Origin: Macrocystis pyrifera
Lineage: Eukaryota; Sar; Phaeophyceae; Laminariales; Laminariaceae
Direction: 5' to 3'
Assembly (NCBI GenBank): GCA_031763025.1
Contig: JASSKH010000031.1
Location: 1,922,001 to 1,986,000, forward strand
DNA: 64,000 bases
In this document: positions 54,100 through 63,983 of the stretch, piece after piece
How the letters are laid out: each line of letters opens with the position of its first letter
Numbering within the stretch: the first letter of the stretch is position 1
The notes under the pieces: generated by a model
Database searches by the model: none
Told to the model about the DNA's origin: nothing
What the model saw: only the letters and a program-made list of their open reading frames with translations
Position numbers and translations under genes: made by a program

Positions 54100-54515
54100 G
54101 GGGGGCGGGGTCCTCGATAGGAGAGATGTACTTGATCTCATGCATGGTCACAGTCGTATGACCATAGACCCTCGCATCCCTACAATGCCGGGACGGAGCA
54201 TGTCGGGTTTCACCGACCAGGCAGACATTGCTTGCACCAAGCGCGAAGCGCCGTGAAGTGTCCGGCGAATCGCATGAAGGGTGACCTGCATCCTACTGAG
54301 AACCGTTTGTGAGGCGGACTTGCATGTGGAAGCCAACTTCAGTGAGTTAATTTATTCTCTGGTGTAGCCTCTTCAGAGACAGCAATGGGAGTACTATGTA
54401 ACTGCCTCTTGGATGCCTGACCATGAACACTACGTGACACGATCATTCCCACTTGTGTGGAGTAAAGGGTGTTCACCTCGCACAAATGATCTAACTCGAC
54501 AGGGGGGGGGCGGTG
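54100..54515 (-). mobile_element. C-tailed SINE-like element, copy J
   Basis: From the GGTCCTCGATAGGAGAGATG tail variant through GACCATAGACCCTCGCATCC and the hairpin series to GATCTAACTCGACAG and a G-run. It lacks the 5' end and lies in intron 4 of the ankyrin gene. Confidence 0.72.
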
Positions 54516-54569
54516 AGGAGGGGAGGGGTGGGGGCGGAGTGGGCGCGCGGGGGGGGGGGGGGGGATGGG

Positions 54570-54715
54570 GGCTGTGGGCAGGTGTACTTATCGTCATGCA
54601 TGGCCGTAATCGTACAGCCGTAGACCCACGCACCGCCTACAATGCCGGAACGGAGCACGCCGGGTTTTCGCCGACCAGGAAGGCATTGGTTGGACCGAGA
54701 TTAGGGGGGGGGGGG
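54570..54715 (-). mobile_element. C-tailed SINE-like element, copy K (tail fragment)
   Basis: GTGTACTTATCGTCATGCAT to GCCGACCAGGAAGGCATTGG, more diverged than the neighbouring copy J. Confidence 0.65.
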
Positions 54716-54769
54716 GGATAGTCGGCAAGACGTGTGATATGACCTTTGATCTGAAACGCATTGACCGTG

Positions 54770-55000
54770 GGTTAATGGTGGTTACAGCAGCAATTTGCAG
54801 TTGCAATTACAGCTACAAAGGCAATAGTAGCTAACAGTTACGTATACAGCTACAGTTACAGCTACTGCTATAGTTACAGTTGCAGTCACAAATACAGTTA
54901 CAATACCGTTGCATTACAGTTACAATACAGTTACAACACAGTAGTTACAACACAGTTACATTACAGTTACATTGCAGTTATATTAGAGTTACAGTAGCTC
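54770..55000. repeat. CAGTTA hexanucleotide tract
   Basis: Degenerate ACAGTTA/ACAGCTA repeats about 30 times, in intron 4 of the ankyrin gene just downstream of exon 4. Confidence 0.8.
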
Positions 55001-55005
55001 ATTAC

Positions 55006-55127
55006 CTCGGCGGGAACAGCCCCGGCTTCGTTCAAGCAGTTCACATCCGCTCCCCACTCTAGAAGGAGCTGCACATTCCCCACCAGGCCTCGGTCACAAG
55101 CCAGATGTAACGGAGTGTTTCCAGCGA
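55006..55127 (-). CDS. Ankyrin-repeat protein, exon 4
   Basis: 122 bp with acceptor TTCTCGTCCTGCAG and donor GAG|GTAATG. Two bases complete a codon from exon 3 and 40 codons follow. It holds an almost canonical ankyrin repeat: GNTPLHLACDRGLVGNVQLL then LEWGADVNCLNEAG, with TPLHLA starting helix 1 and GADVN starting the loop. Ends in phase 0. Confidence 0.78.
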
Positions 55128-55484
55128 CTGCAGGACGAGAAGTTGCGTGAAGACGAGAGGGGCAGAGTGAAGGCCGGGGGGGGGGGGTAAGGGAGGGAGG
55201 GGGGCCCAAGCATCGGGAAAAAGAAATTGTATTCGTAGATCCATCTGAATAGTTTACAGAGCCATTGGCGCGCACCGCGTGATTGATTGCCGGCTTGCCG
55301 ACAGCGTTTCCTAACACTACGACTGCCACTTGAACATACTATCACCTGCTGTGTTTTATCAATACTCCATTTTCAACAAAAAAATCGACAACTACTTCAG
55401 CCACTACTTCCACCACTACCATTACAACCACTGCCGCTGCTACTACTCTGACATTACTACTGCTACTACAGTAATACTACTATT

Positions 55485-55697
55485 ACGGGGGACCATAAAA
55501 AATCGGACCAAATATTGTTATTACGGGGGTCCATAGTTAACGGGACCAAACTTTGTAAGTAAAAATAGGTAAATATATAGGTTTTTATGTACACCATAGG
55601 TCCTATTAACTATGGACCCCCGTAATAGTAAAAATAGTAAAATATATAGGTTTTTATGTGTACCATTGCTCCTATAAACTATGGACCCCCCGTAATA
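55485..55697. mobile_element. Nested MITE pair (composite 1)
   Basis: The outer element begins TTACGGGGGACCATAAAAAA and ends TATGGACCCCCCGTAA (55697). At ATATTGTTA a second element (55519-55628, TTACGGGGGTCCATAGTTAA ends) is inserted. The outer middle resumes with TAGTAAAAATAG. In intron 3 of the ankyrin gene. The same nesting at the same internal position is found at 60190-60400. Confidence 0.84.
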
Positions 55698-55790
55698 CTA
55701 CTACCGCCACTACCACTACCACTACCACTACCACTACCACTACCCACCACACCAATAAAAGAGTGCTACGCGTACTCGTGTACCGCTTAC

Positions 55791-55902
55791 CTGTCTTAGC
55801 GTCGAAGTCAGCGCCATTCTGCAGGAGCAGAAGGGTAGTGTCCAAGCCGCCCGATCTGCTAGCGTAGTGCAGGGGCGTCCTTGCCAACTCTTCGTCCCGA
55901 GC
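55791..55902 (-). CDS. Ankyrin-repeat protein, exon 3
   Basis: 112 bp with acceptor TCATAATGCCTCAG and a perfect donor ACAG|GTAAGC. It reads ARDEELARTPLHYASRSGGL then LLLLQNGADFDAKT plus one base, which with exon 4 makes Val. RTPLHYAS and NGADFDAKT are standard ankyrin positions. The junctions to exon 2 (GADIE-ARD) and exon 4 (AKTV-AGNTPLHLA) both keep the 33-residue period. Confidence 0.8.
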
Positions 55903-55934
55903 CTGAGGCATTATGAGGAGGGAGGAGGGGGTGG

Positions 55935-56465
55935 GGGGGTGTACTCGCTATCATGCATGGCCGTAGTCGTATGACCATAGACCCTCGCATGCCTACATTG
56001 CCGGGACGGAGCACGTTGGGCTTTGACCGACCAGGCAGACATCGCTTGCACCAAGCTTTGCGAAGCGCCGTGAGGTGTCCGGCGAGTCGCAAGAAGGGGG
56101 AGCTGCACCCTACTAAGAACCGCTCTAGAGGCGGATTTTCTTGCATATGGATGACAGCTTCAATGAGTTCATTTTACTTCCGGTGTGGCCACTTCCAGAG
56201 ACAGCAATGGAAGCACTATGAAACTACCTGCCTCCTTGGTGCCTTACCATATAAACACTACGTCAAACGAGCATTCCCATTTGTGCGGAGTAAAGGTTGT
56301 TCACCTCGAACAAATGATCTAACTCGGCCACCAGCTGTGACCGACCGCCAAAAAAAAAAAAAAACGATACCGGTTGTCTAGCTCAAGTAGTGAGCGGCAT
56401 GTTTTACAGTGTCGTTGTCAACCGATGCCAACTCAAACAAAGGTATCTGATATACAGGGGAGGTA
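55935..56465 (-). mobile_element. C-tailed SINE-like element, copy L (near full length)
   Basis: GTGTACTCGCTATCATGCAT through the hairpin series (with a small TTTGC insertion in the AAGC..GCGAAGCGCC piece), CCAGAGACAGCAATGG, AAAAAAAAAAAA and TGCCAACTCAAAC to CTGATATACAGGGG. In intron 2 of the ankyrin gene, only ~30 bp from the acceptor of exon 3. Confidence 0.76.
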
Positions 56466-56549
56466 GGAGGGTGTGGTGGGGGGGGGTTTACCCCATTTTG
56501 TTCGAAAATTTATCGACACATTTGGATATTTTTTCAGGGCAGAATAGTA

Positions 56550-57540
56550 GCGTAAGTGAAGAATTGGGCTTCCACACATTGACTTTCACAAATTGAATCA
56601 CATGTTGACCTTGAACTACATATTGTCAGTTAAAAAAAATAGTACCTTTTCACATACCTGGTATGGTCAGCTTTCACATGATGACACTCACAGATGGACT
56701 TCCCCAAACTGACTTTTACATAACTGATATTGACTGCACTATCTGCACGAGCTGAATATCGCAAATTGATTTCACGTGAATAACTAAATTTCACTATTTA
56801 ATAACAGTATCCGGCTTCTTACAAATCACACGAGTGTTAGCTTTCACAGATTGATCTTTTCCCCAGTTGACTTTCACAGATTGACTGTCCCAGATTGAGT
56901 ACTACAAAAAAGAACTCTCAAATTTGCTTTCGACCATGGAAGCAATCCTATTGTAATTTTCAGCGTAAATACAAGCAACGCTACTGCTGTGTACTTTTTT
57001 CACCATAAATATTTGACTTCCACGCCGTAGACTGGCATTCACAAATACAATTTCACACATTGATTTTTACGAACTGAGTTTCACAGATTGGTTTTCACGT
57101 ACAGCACCAGCATACACTGCACTTTTCACTATCTGACTTACACATAGTAGCTTTCACTCACACAACACACTATTAATAGTTTTCACATCGTATTGACCTT
57201 CACACCTGCGATTTCAAATACAGCAATACTGACTTTTACAAGTGATTTTCACTCATTGGCCCTGGGCATAATCGCTTTCTTCTCAGATTGGCTGGGACAA
57301 AACGGACATTCGCACGTTTACCTTTCACAGATTGGCTGTCACCCATATAGTTAAGTTGTCACATGTTGACTTTCACCTCGGCTTTCCCCTGCTGGAGGCT
57401 GGATATCGGAGACTACGACGTTGTCACACATCGACTTCCACAGATTGATTTTCACAGACTGACTTTTCCACGAATTGACTTCCACAAATTTATTTTCACG
57501 AATTGATTTTCACCAAAAAAGATTTTCACAAGGTTTTTCG
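56550..57540. repeat. Degenerate GATTGACTTTCACA repeats filling an intron
   Basis: A ~14-16 bp motif (CACAGATTGACTTTCACA) recurs more than 40 times in variable spacing over about 1 kb, within intron 2 of the ankyrin gene. Each unit ends in a short pyrimidine tract plus ACAG-like bases on the plus strand. No ORF. Confidence 0.75.
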
Positions 57541-57605
57541 CAGAATGGCGTGCGCAGATTTCATTTTGAGGGTTGATCATGAGCATGGGATGGTCGGTCT
57601 CTCGC

Positions 57606-57734
57606 CTCGATGTCGGCACCGGCATCGAGAAGCAGCACGCTGCAGGCCGGGGACCCCCATCGAGCCGCCCTATGAAGGGGGGTTCTGCTAGTGGAATCGA
57701 TGGCGTTCGGGTCGGCTCCGTGCTCCAGCAGCAC
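57606..57734 (-). CDS. Ankyrin-repeat protein, exon 2 (GC donor)
   Basis: 129 bp, 43 codons, phase 0 to 0. Acceptor CTCGTTTGTTTGCCGGGCAG. It reads VLLEHGADPNAIDSTSRTPL, HRAARWG and VLLLDAGADIE, so it ends in the middle of one repeat and contains a whole repeat. The donor has GC instead of GT: GAG|GCGAGAG. The choice is supported because exon 3 starts with ARD, giving the standard ADIEARD..TPLH order. Reading through would also give ARD but meets a stop within ~40 codons and loses the next repeat. Confidence 0.75.
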
Positions 57735-57790
57735 CTGCCCGGCAAACAAACGAGAACGCAGAAAGCGAACACGGAAACGGACGGTGCAGA

Positions 57791-57821
<31 letters not shown>

Positions 57822-58157
57822 AAAGCAGAGGCAACAAACTTGGGCATCCTCATAGAACTAGCGCTCACAAACGTCGACATTTATCCGACATCTACGGCAG
57901 CAAAAGACGCGAGCAGAAAATTTCGACAGCGACAACGGCGATGACATATATATTATATATATATATATACCTACGAGCAAATAACAACAAGCAATATTGT
58001 ATATATGTACCTACGAGCGAATAACAATAAGCAATAACGCCAACAGCAACAACAAAACCACCACCCCCACTCCCAGAACAACCATTCAATCGCTCGCCCC
58101 CTCCCACCCCCCCCCCCCCCCCACCCTCACCTCCCCCTTCCCCAACCCCCCCCCTCC

Positions 58158-58500
58158 TCATACGACGACTACGGCCATGCATGACATGAGTAAGCCCCCT
58201 CCCTTCTCGCGCCCCCCCCCCCCCCCCCCCCCCTCTCGAGTAATTCGCCGCCGTCATCCGTATGCAAGAAAGTCCGCCTCACAAGCGGTTCGTATTAGGA
58301 TGCAGCTCACCCTTCGTGCGACTCGCCGAGCACCTCACGGCGCTTGCCGCTTGGTGCAAGCCATGTCTGCCTGGCCGGTGTAAACCCGATGTGCCCCAAC
58401 CCGGCATTGCAGGGATTTGAGGGTCTGTGGTCATACGACTATGGCCATGCATGACATGAATACCCCCCACACACCTCTCTCGAGCATACCCCCCCCCCCC
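58158..58500 (+). mobile_element. C-tailed SINE-like element, copy M with an adjoining tail fragment
   Basis: A tail fragment (ACGACTACGGCCATGCATGA, 58161-58200) with a C-run is followed by a 3' part from GTCATCCGTATGCAAGAAAG to GGCCATGCATGACATGAATA plus C-run (58250-58500). In intron 1 of the visible ankyrin gene. Confidence 0.7.
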
Positions 58501-58504
58501 CCCC

Positions 58505-58755
58505 CCCGTCTCGAAAGGGATGCGTGGTCAATGGTCAAATGAATAAGGCAAGCAACAAATGAGTACGCCCCCCCCCCCCCCCCCCTCGTACATCTCGGAA
58601 GGGATGTGTGGTCAATGGTCAAATAACTAAGGCAAGCAACAAATGAGTACCCCCCCCCCCCCTATCACGTAGTGTGCATATGGTACGTCACCCACGAGCG
58701 TAGTCAACGGTCAAAAGACTAAGGAAAGCAACAAATGAGTACGTCCCCCCCGTAT
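58505..58755 (+). mobile_element. Three short tail copies of the C-tailed LINE
   Basis: CTCGAAAGGGATGCGTGGTC... AAATGAGTACGCCC (58506-58580), a second copy (58592-58660) and a third, more diverged (58700-58757). Each ends in a C-run and contains only the last ~65 bp of the LINE seen at 1-868, encoding GCVVNGQM.KASNK in two of them. Confidence 0.75.
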
Positions 58756-58756
58756 C

Positions 58757-59095
58757 ACGTAGTGTGTATATGGTAAGTCACCCACGAGACAGTTATATAG
58801 TAAACCCATTGCTGTCTCTGGAAGTGGCCACACCAGAAAATAAATCAATTCATTGACGCTGTCATCCATATCCAATAAAAGCCGCCTCTAACGCGGTTTT
58901 TAGTAGAATGCAGCTCACCCTTCATGCGACTCGCCCAGCATCTCACGTTTCGCTTCGCGCTTGGTGCAAGCAATGTCTGCCTGGTCGGTGAAAACCCGAC
59001 GTGTTCCGTCCCGACATTGAATGGATGCGAGGGTCTATGGTGATACGACTACGGCCATGCATGATAATGAGTACCCTCCCCCCCCCCCTGTCGTG
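58757..59095 (+). mobile_element. C-tailed SINE-like element, copy N
   Basis: From TATCACGTAGTGTGTATATG through GCTGTCTCTGGAAGTGG and the hairpin series to CATGCATGATAATGAGTACC and a C-run. A second shorter start (58664-58698) precedes it. Confidence 0.74.
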
Positions 59096-59118
59096 CAAAC
59101 CCTTCCCCCTCTCCTCAC

Positions 59119-59265
59119 CTTCACCACGCCGGAGTTGCAGCCTGTGCAGGCACGGTGAAGCGGGGTTCTCATCTTACCATCCCCTGCTTGAACCGAGGCC
59201 CCGCACGACAGCAATATTCGGGCCACGTCTAGATGGCCCAACCGTGCCGCCCACCCCAGGAGAGT
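59119..59265 (-). CDS. Ankyrin-repeat protein, first visible exon
   Basis: 147 bp, 49 codons, phase 0 to 0. Acceptor CTCTCCAACGAACGACAG and donor AAG|GTGAGG. It reads TLLGWAARLGHLDVARILLS, CGASVQAGDGKMRTPLHRAC and ends VVK, which joins to VLLEHGADPN of exon 2. GHLDVARILLSCGASV is a canonical ankyrin second helix plus turn. Together the five exons give ~215 residues with four ankyrin repeats, a protein-protein interaction scaffold. The N terminus lies upstream (above 59.3 kb) and was not found. Exons match single repeats only partly, as is common in ankyrin genes. Confidence 0.77.
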
Positions 59266-59289
59266 CTGTCGTTCGTTGGAGAGGCGTAT

Positions 59290-59348
59290 TTTAGGGGGGG
59301 GGGGGGAGGGTACTCAATATCATGCATGGCCGTAGTCGTATGACAATT
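59290..59348 (-). mobile_element. C-tailed SINE-like element, copy O (tail fragment)
   Basis: G-run, TACTCAATATCATGCATGGC and CGTAGTCGTATGACAAT, then unrelated sequence. It lies just upstream of the first visible ankyrin exon. Confidence 0.65.
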
Positions 59349-59693
59349 TTGGGGGGGGTGGTGGGGCGTCCACAATAGCTATGGCTGTGAATAGCCTGGT
59401 CGTAACGATAAGCTACTACTACCGAGGAATATTCATCCTGTTCATAACCAAAAGTGGTGTCAAAACACATAGGGGGATACATGTCATCCGGGTCCAACCG
59501 TAGGTTATGAATACTATTACCTTATGAATACTATTACCACTGTCCCGACGTACAAACACCGTTTGGTTTAATAACTAGTGTAAAACCGGTGCTTATAAAA
59601 TAGGACAGACTAACAGAGTACTTACTCCCTATATGTGGTGTGAAAACATGCCATACGGATCAAATCGTGGGTTCTGATTATTCTATTACGGGG

Positions 59694-59793
59694 GTCCACA
59701 GTTAACGAGACCAAAATTTGTTAGTAAACATACGTGAATATACAGGTTTTTATGTATACCCCAGGTCCTATTAACTATGGACCCCCGTAATAT
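59694..59793. mobile_element. TTACGGGGG-type MITE
   Basis: Ends TTACGGGGGTCCACAGTTAA and, reversed, TTACGGGGGTCCATAGTTAA, in a TA context. GTCC subfamily. Confidence 0.87.
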
Positions 59794-59984
59794 ATTATAT
59801 CACTCGGTCCCATAATATAAGAACCGGTTTTACACTAATTATTAAACCAAAAGTTTCTTATATTTCGGGACAGAGTGGTAGTAATCAGAACCAAACGTGG
59901 TGTAAAAACATACCTGGTGGGAGGATACATCGTTTTTGGGTGGATACATGTCCATACGGGTCCAATCGTGGGTTATATTACCAT

Positions 59985-60095
59985 TGCGGGGGGCCATAGT
60001 AAATAGGACCTACCTACGACAAACACAAAAAACAATATATATATTTTTTTGTCAAACAATATTTGGTCCTGTTTACATTGGTCCCCCGTGTAATA
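59985..60095. mobile_element. TTACGGGGG-type MITE
   Basis: Ends TTGCGGGGGGCCATAGTAAA and TTTACATTGGTCCCCCGT. GACC subfamily, somewhat eroded. Confidence 0.82.
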
Positions 60096-60189
60096 TACCA
60101 GGTATATAAGTCAGAACTAAAACTGGTGTGAAAACATAGGGGGGATACTTGTCGCATGGGTCCAATCGTGGGTTCTGATTACTCTATAT

Positions 60190-60400
60190 ATTACGGGGGA
60201 CCACAGTAAATAGGACCAAATATCGTTATTACGGGGGTCCATAGTTAATGGGACCAAATTTTGTTAGTAAATAGGAAAATATATAGGTTTTTATGTATAC
60301 CATAGGTCCTATTAACTATGGACCTCCGTAATAGTAAAAGTAGGGAAATATATAAGTTTTTGTGTGTACCTAGGTCATATTTACTATGGTCCCCCGTAAC
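60190..60400. mobile_element. Nested MITE pair (composite 2)
   Basis: The outer element TTACGGGGGACCACAGTAAA ... CTATGGTCCCCCGTAA is interrupted at ATATCGTTA by an inner element with TTACGGGGGTCCATAGTTAA ends. Both inner sequence and insertion point agree with composite 1. Confidence 0.85.
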
Positions 60401-61704
60401 CGTGTGTCTGCTCCCGTAAATACTGGTTCATTGGGCGCAGCGGAGTAAGTCAACTAACCGACGATCGTTATTCATCATCATCAATCAATAAAAGACACAC
60501 TTGGAGTCACAAAACGTTCCAGCCAGACACGAAAACGCAGAACTCCGCAAATTACCGCACGCGATCAGCTGTAATACCTACCCAGCTAAAGACTGATCTA
60601 CTGCTGTAATACCTAGTCAACTAATGGCTATAATATATATATATTAATAGCAAATTATTGGCTAATATAGTCGGCGACTTATAGTCAGCCAATTCACAGC
60701 TCTTATCATGACCGTTGGGGAGGCGTTAAGGAGGGGGGGGCAACTATGGCCGTTGGGGAGAGGGGCAGCAAGGAGGCATGTTCACTGAGAAGGGGAAGGG
60801 AGGGGGGGGGGGGGGGGGGGGGGGGGTTGTCCCACAGTGGCCGTTGAGGAGGTATTAACCCTTTTCCAACCAAAAAATGATAATATTACAATTTCGAGCG
60901 TTTTGTCTCCAAAACGGAAGTCCAGTGGCATACTCGGTTAAGAAGGCGTGTTTACAGAGGGAGGGAGGGGTTGTTTCGCAGTGGAGGGATTGACGCACTC
61001 CACCCACGTGTTGGGGACAAAAATACTTAGAACTAGAGTGGGGAACGTATGGCAGTAAAAACGAAAGCACCCCATCCACGTCTTGCGGACAAAAAACTAC
61101 TTACAGTTGGAGTAGCGACAGGGGGGACGAGCAGCGACTTTACAAAGAAAACGCCCAAAGCAAGACCCTTCCTACTCCGAAACTGGTAACTCTCAGATAA
61201 ATCTTGTACGAGATCTTGACAACAACGCTATGCACAGCAGCATTGACATTCATGGGAACTCACACAACCCGGAAAAGAAAATATCAGTTCGTCAATCTTG
61301 ATCTTTCGGTACAGTGTACCACTTATCGGGAAAGTGGTCGGCACAGAGTGTGTACGCTGTGTACGAGACAACGGCACTATGAACTATAAACAATGGTTGA
61401 ATGGGTCTGATTGGCTCAGGCTCAGGCTCGGGGGTTACCTGGTAATTGGCTCGGCTCAAGCTTGAGGGTTACCTGGTAGCTGTACCCGTCTCGTACAAAC
61501 ACAGTGAGCCTCAAAACGTTCTTCTCTCGAAGAGGTGGCAGGATAGATACCCTCAGATCGTGAAACAAAAATATGTTCTACAGCGAGGCAGTAGCAATGG
61601 CTTTGGGCATTTGACATCAGCATCACCGGTGACATCAGCGGTGACATCAGCGGTGACATCAGCACTGGAGCATCTGACATTAGCGTTGACATCAGGTTTG
61701 GCAC
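60401..61704. other. Stretch without supported genes
   Basis: A G-run at 60801-60826. A TTAACCCTTTTCC at 60856 resembles the end of the TTAA-flanked element at 34.3 kb, but no partner end was found. GGCTCAGGCTCAGGCTCGG and GACATCAGCGGTGACATCAG (61618-61665) are short tandem repeats. Confidence 0.4.
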
Positions 61705-61760
61705 TATTGTGGGGGACCAGAGTAATCAGGACCCATCGCATAGACGTACACACAAAAACC
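61705..61760. mobile_element. Left end only of a TTACGGGGG-type MITE
   Basis: TTGTGGGGGACCAGAGTAAT followed by family-like AGACGTACACACAAAAACC; no right end. Confidence 0.6.
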
Positions 61761-61996
61761 CACCTGGTACGCGTATGTACTAATCGTTGTTCGTGAAAAA
61801 AAAATCGCACTTTTTCGAACTTATCTCTTCGTACCAGCAGTTTTCGGCAAAGCACGGAGTAGTCGACACGGGAAGCCCGGCCGGACATATGGGTCGAGGT
61901 CCGGGCGTGATCCGTGCAGTGTGGAGCGCGTGGCAAGCGCTCAAAGTTCTTTTTTTCGGCGGGAGTGGATATGACGATTCCCTTGATTTCAGTATC

Positions 61997-62103
61997 AATT
62001 ACGGGGGACCATAGTAAATAGGACCTGCGGTGCACACAAACACCCATATATTTACATATTTTTACTAACAATATTTGGTCTTATTAACTATGGTCCCCCG
62101 TAA
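61997..62103. mobile_element. TTACGGGGG-type MITE
   Basis: Ends TTACGGGGGACCATAGTAAA and ATTAACTATGGTCCCCCGTA, with TA on both flanks. Confidence 0.88.
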
Positions 62104-62740
62104 TAGAGGCCTTATTTTGTACGTACGTACCGGTAAAATGTTGTCTGTTTTTTTTTTTCCCAGGCTCTCACGAGCACACAGCCCAGACATACCCCAGGTA
62201 GACAACAGACAACATGCACAGACCACGACGATACAACGCTGCCGCCCAAACGCCGTGCGTGTGCGACACACCCATACCAGGTATGCGCTGTACTGCTGTG
62301 GCTGGGTGTGCGTTATCGGAGCCTGCGGTCCGTAATCCACCATCTACCTCTTTGCTGCTGCTCCATGCGTGACAGATCCACGCACACTCTGGATGGAAAT
62401 GTAAGGACCGTTTGGATTGAATGTAAGTATCTCAACTGCCCTTATATTTCGGACGTATTGTGTTTCTCGCCCGAGACACACCCACGAGCTCGAGACATCA
62501 TACAACATGCAAAGAAAACAAACGACGTCACAACCCCGCCTAGCAGCACAAGCAGCAGCGGGCCACACCACGCGCGCGTTGCAGTTCCGTCGTATATTGC
62601 TATGGCTAGCTTCTTTATCCGAGGCTGCGGTCCGTCATCTGTCATCACCACCTCTCTCTCTTCTGCCGTGCTGCTGTGCTGTATGTGCGGTGTGTCGTGT
62701 GCGCTGTGGAAAACAACACCAGGTAATATGGGTCTTTCGT
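62104..62740. repeat. Stretch with an internal diverged duplication
   Basis: GGAGCCTGCGGTCCGTAATC (62319) and CGAGGCTGCGGTCCGTCATC (62622) head two similar ~60 bp pieces, both followed by CACC and CTCT-rich sequence. ORFs on the minus strand (VVMTDDGPQPRIKKLA) run over the second copy; without splice sites I do not call a gene. Confidence 0.45.
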
Positions 62741-62815
62741 AACTTAGTAAGATGGCCGCGATGCTCGATGTCGGACTTGAATGCGCGAGTTCGATCCTCG
62801 CAGAGAACACGTCTA
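62741..62815 (+). tRNA. tRNA-like sequence (pseudo-tRNA or SINE head)
   Basis: GCGAGTTCGATCCTCGC at 62785-62801 is a perfect T arm and B box. AAGATGGCCGCGATGC resembles an A box, and GTCGGACTTGAAT resembles a Ser-type anticodon region. A T7 run follows at ~62815. The acceptor stem does not pair, so it is not a working tRNA. It shares TGTC and the T-arm layout with the one at 40013. Confidence 0.4.
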
Positions 62816-62879
62816 TTTTTTTCAGGGCTCTACACGGGTACCCCGGCCCATCGGTCCAGTTAGGAACTGTTCGAAGTCT

Positions 62880-63015
62880 CACCGGTCGGGTCGAGTCGGA
62901 TCGGGCCGGGTCAGGAAGATGTCAAACTCTCGCGGGTCGGGTCCCAGGAAGATTTCAAACTCTCGCGGGTCGGGTCGGGTCGGGTCCCCCTTACCCGACC
63001 CGACCCGACCCGCGA
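62880..63015. repeat. GGTCG pentamers in inverted arrangement
   Basis: GGGTCGGGTCGGGTCGGGTC faces ACCCGACCCGACCCGACCCG across CCCTT, giving a stable hairpin. Two direct ~35 bp copies of CAGGAAGAT.TCAAACTCTC plus GCGGGTCGGGTC precede it. Similar pentamers lie at 44.5 kb. Confidence 0.78.
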
Positions 63016-63446
63016 AGTTTGACCCGAACCGTGAACAGATTTTTTTTTTTGGAACTTTACTGTTTCCATATTTTTTTTTCTTGTATTTTGTACGCAACCC
63101 AGACGCCACAGACACCAAACAGCACACGATTTAGACATCATGACGCCTGTGCGGTAGTGTTGTTGTCGCTTCCTATAAATAGTTGTTGTTTTTTTATCGG
63201 GCCCTGCAAACTGCATAGCTGGGGGTCTGCTGTTGTGCGATATACACATAACATGCGTGTTGCCATAGGTGCGATTTTCGTCAGCAGGCAGCAGTGCGAC
63301 TTTCGTCGGCAGGCAGCCGAGTGTGGTTGAGAGTTCCTTCCACGGTAAATCCTCTTCTATTTCTGAAAATAGTATCCCACTACTGCTGTACTGCCGTGTT
63401 CCGTGTGCCACGCGCGGAATGCTTTTAATGTTTTTCTTGTCGGCAG

Positions 63447-63498
63447 TCCTAGGTTTCGTGAGGAAGAGGCGTTCTTCACCGTGAGCGCCACAACAAAG
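63447..63498 (+). CDS. Possible small exon
   Basis: 52 bp between acceptor TTTTTCTTGTCGGCAG and donor AAAG|GTACGC. One base plus 17 codons reads PRFREEEAFFTVSATTK. Splice sites are good, but the exon is short and has no recognised domain; no neighbours were fixed. Confidence 0.32.
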
Positions 63499-63837
63499 GT
63501 ACGCATGAACATACCGGTAAATGTGAGACAATGTTGGGCGGAACCACCAGGAAAATCTATGAATGTAGATTCAGTCAACAGTAGCAAGAATTCCACATTA
63601 TTTCCATGCATGTATGTTTTGTCCCCAAAAAAGCAGGTGCAGTTGTAAAACGGTCGTCTTCTACTCTACTTGTCTATATGTACAGCAGCAATATGCAGAT
63701 ATTTCATAACACCTCGTAATATTTTTACCAAATGCGTATGACATGCATGCTGTATCATGCTTCCGCCACTCCCTAGGCACGTCCCGGAGGGGAACCTTGT
63801 ATTCCAGTATTTTTACAACGAAACTTTGGTCCTGATT

Positions 63838-63970
63838 ACTATTCACGGGGGGGCATACTTAACAGGACCTACGGTACATACACAAAAACCTATGTATTCC
63901 CCTATTTTTACTACTAAATAACAACATTTGGTTCCCCGTAATATTGATTACTATGTTCTCCCGTAACAGC
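63838..63970. mobile_element. Degenerate TTACGGGGG-type MITE
   Basis: Left end CACGGGGGGGCATACTTAAC, then family-like GGACCTACGGTACATACACA and ATTTTTACTA. The right end is duplicated or disrupted (GGTTCCCCGTAATATTGATT then ACTATGTTCTCCCGTAAC). Confidence 0.68.
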
Positions 63971-63983
63971 GCTGACAGATTAT

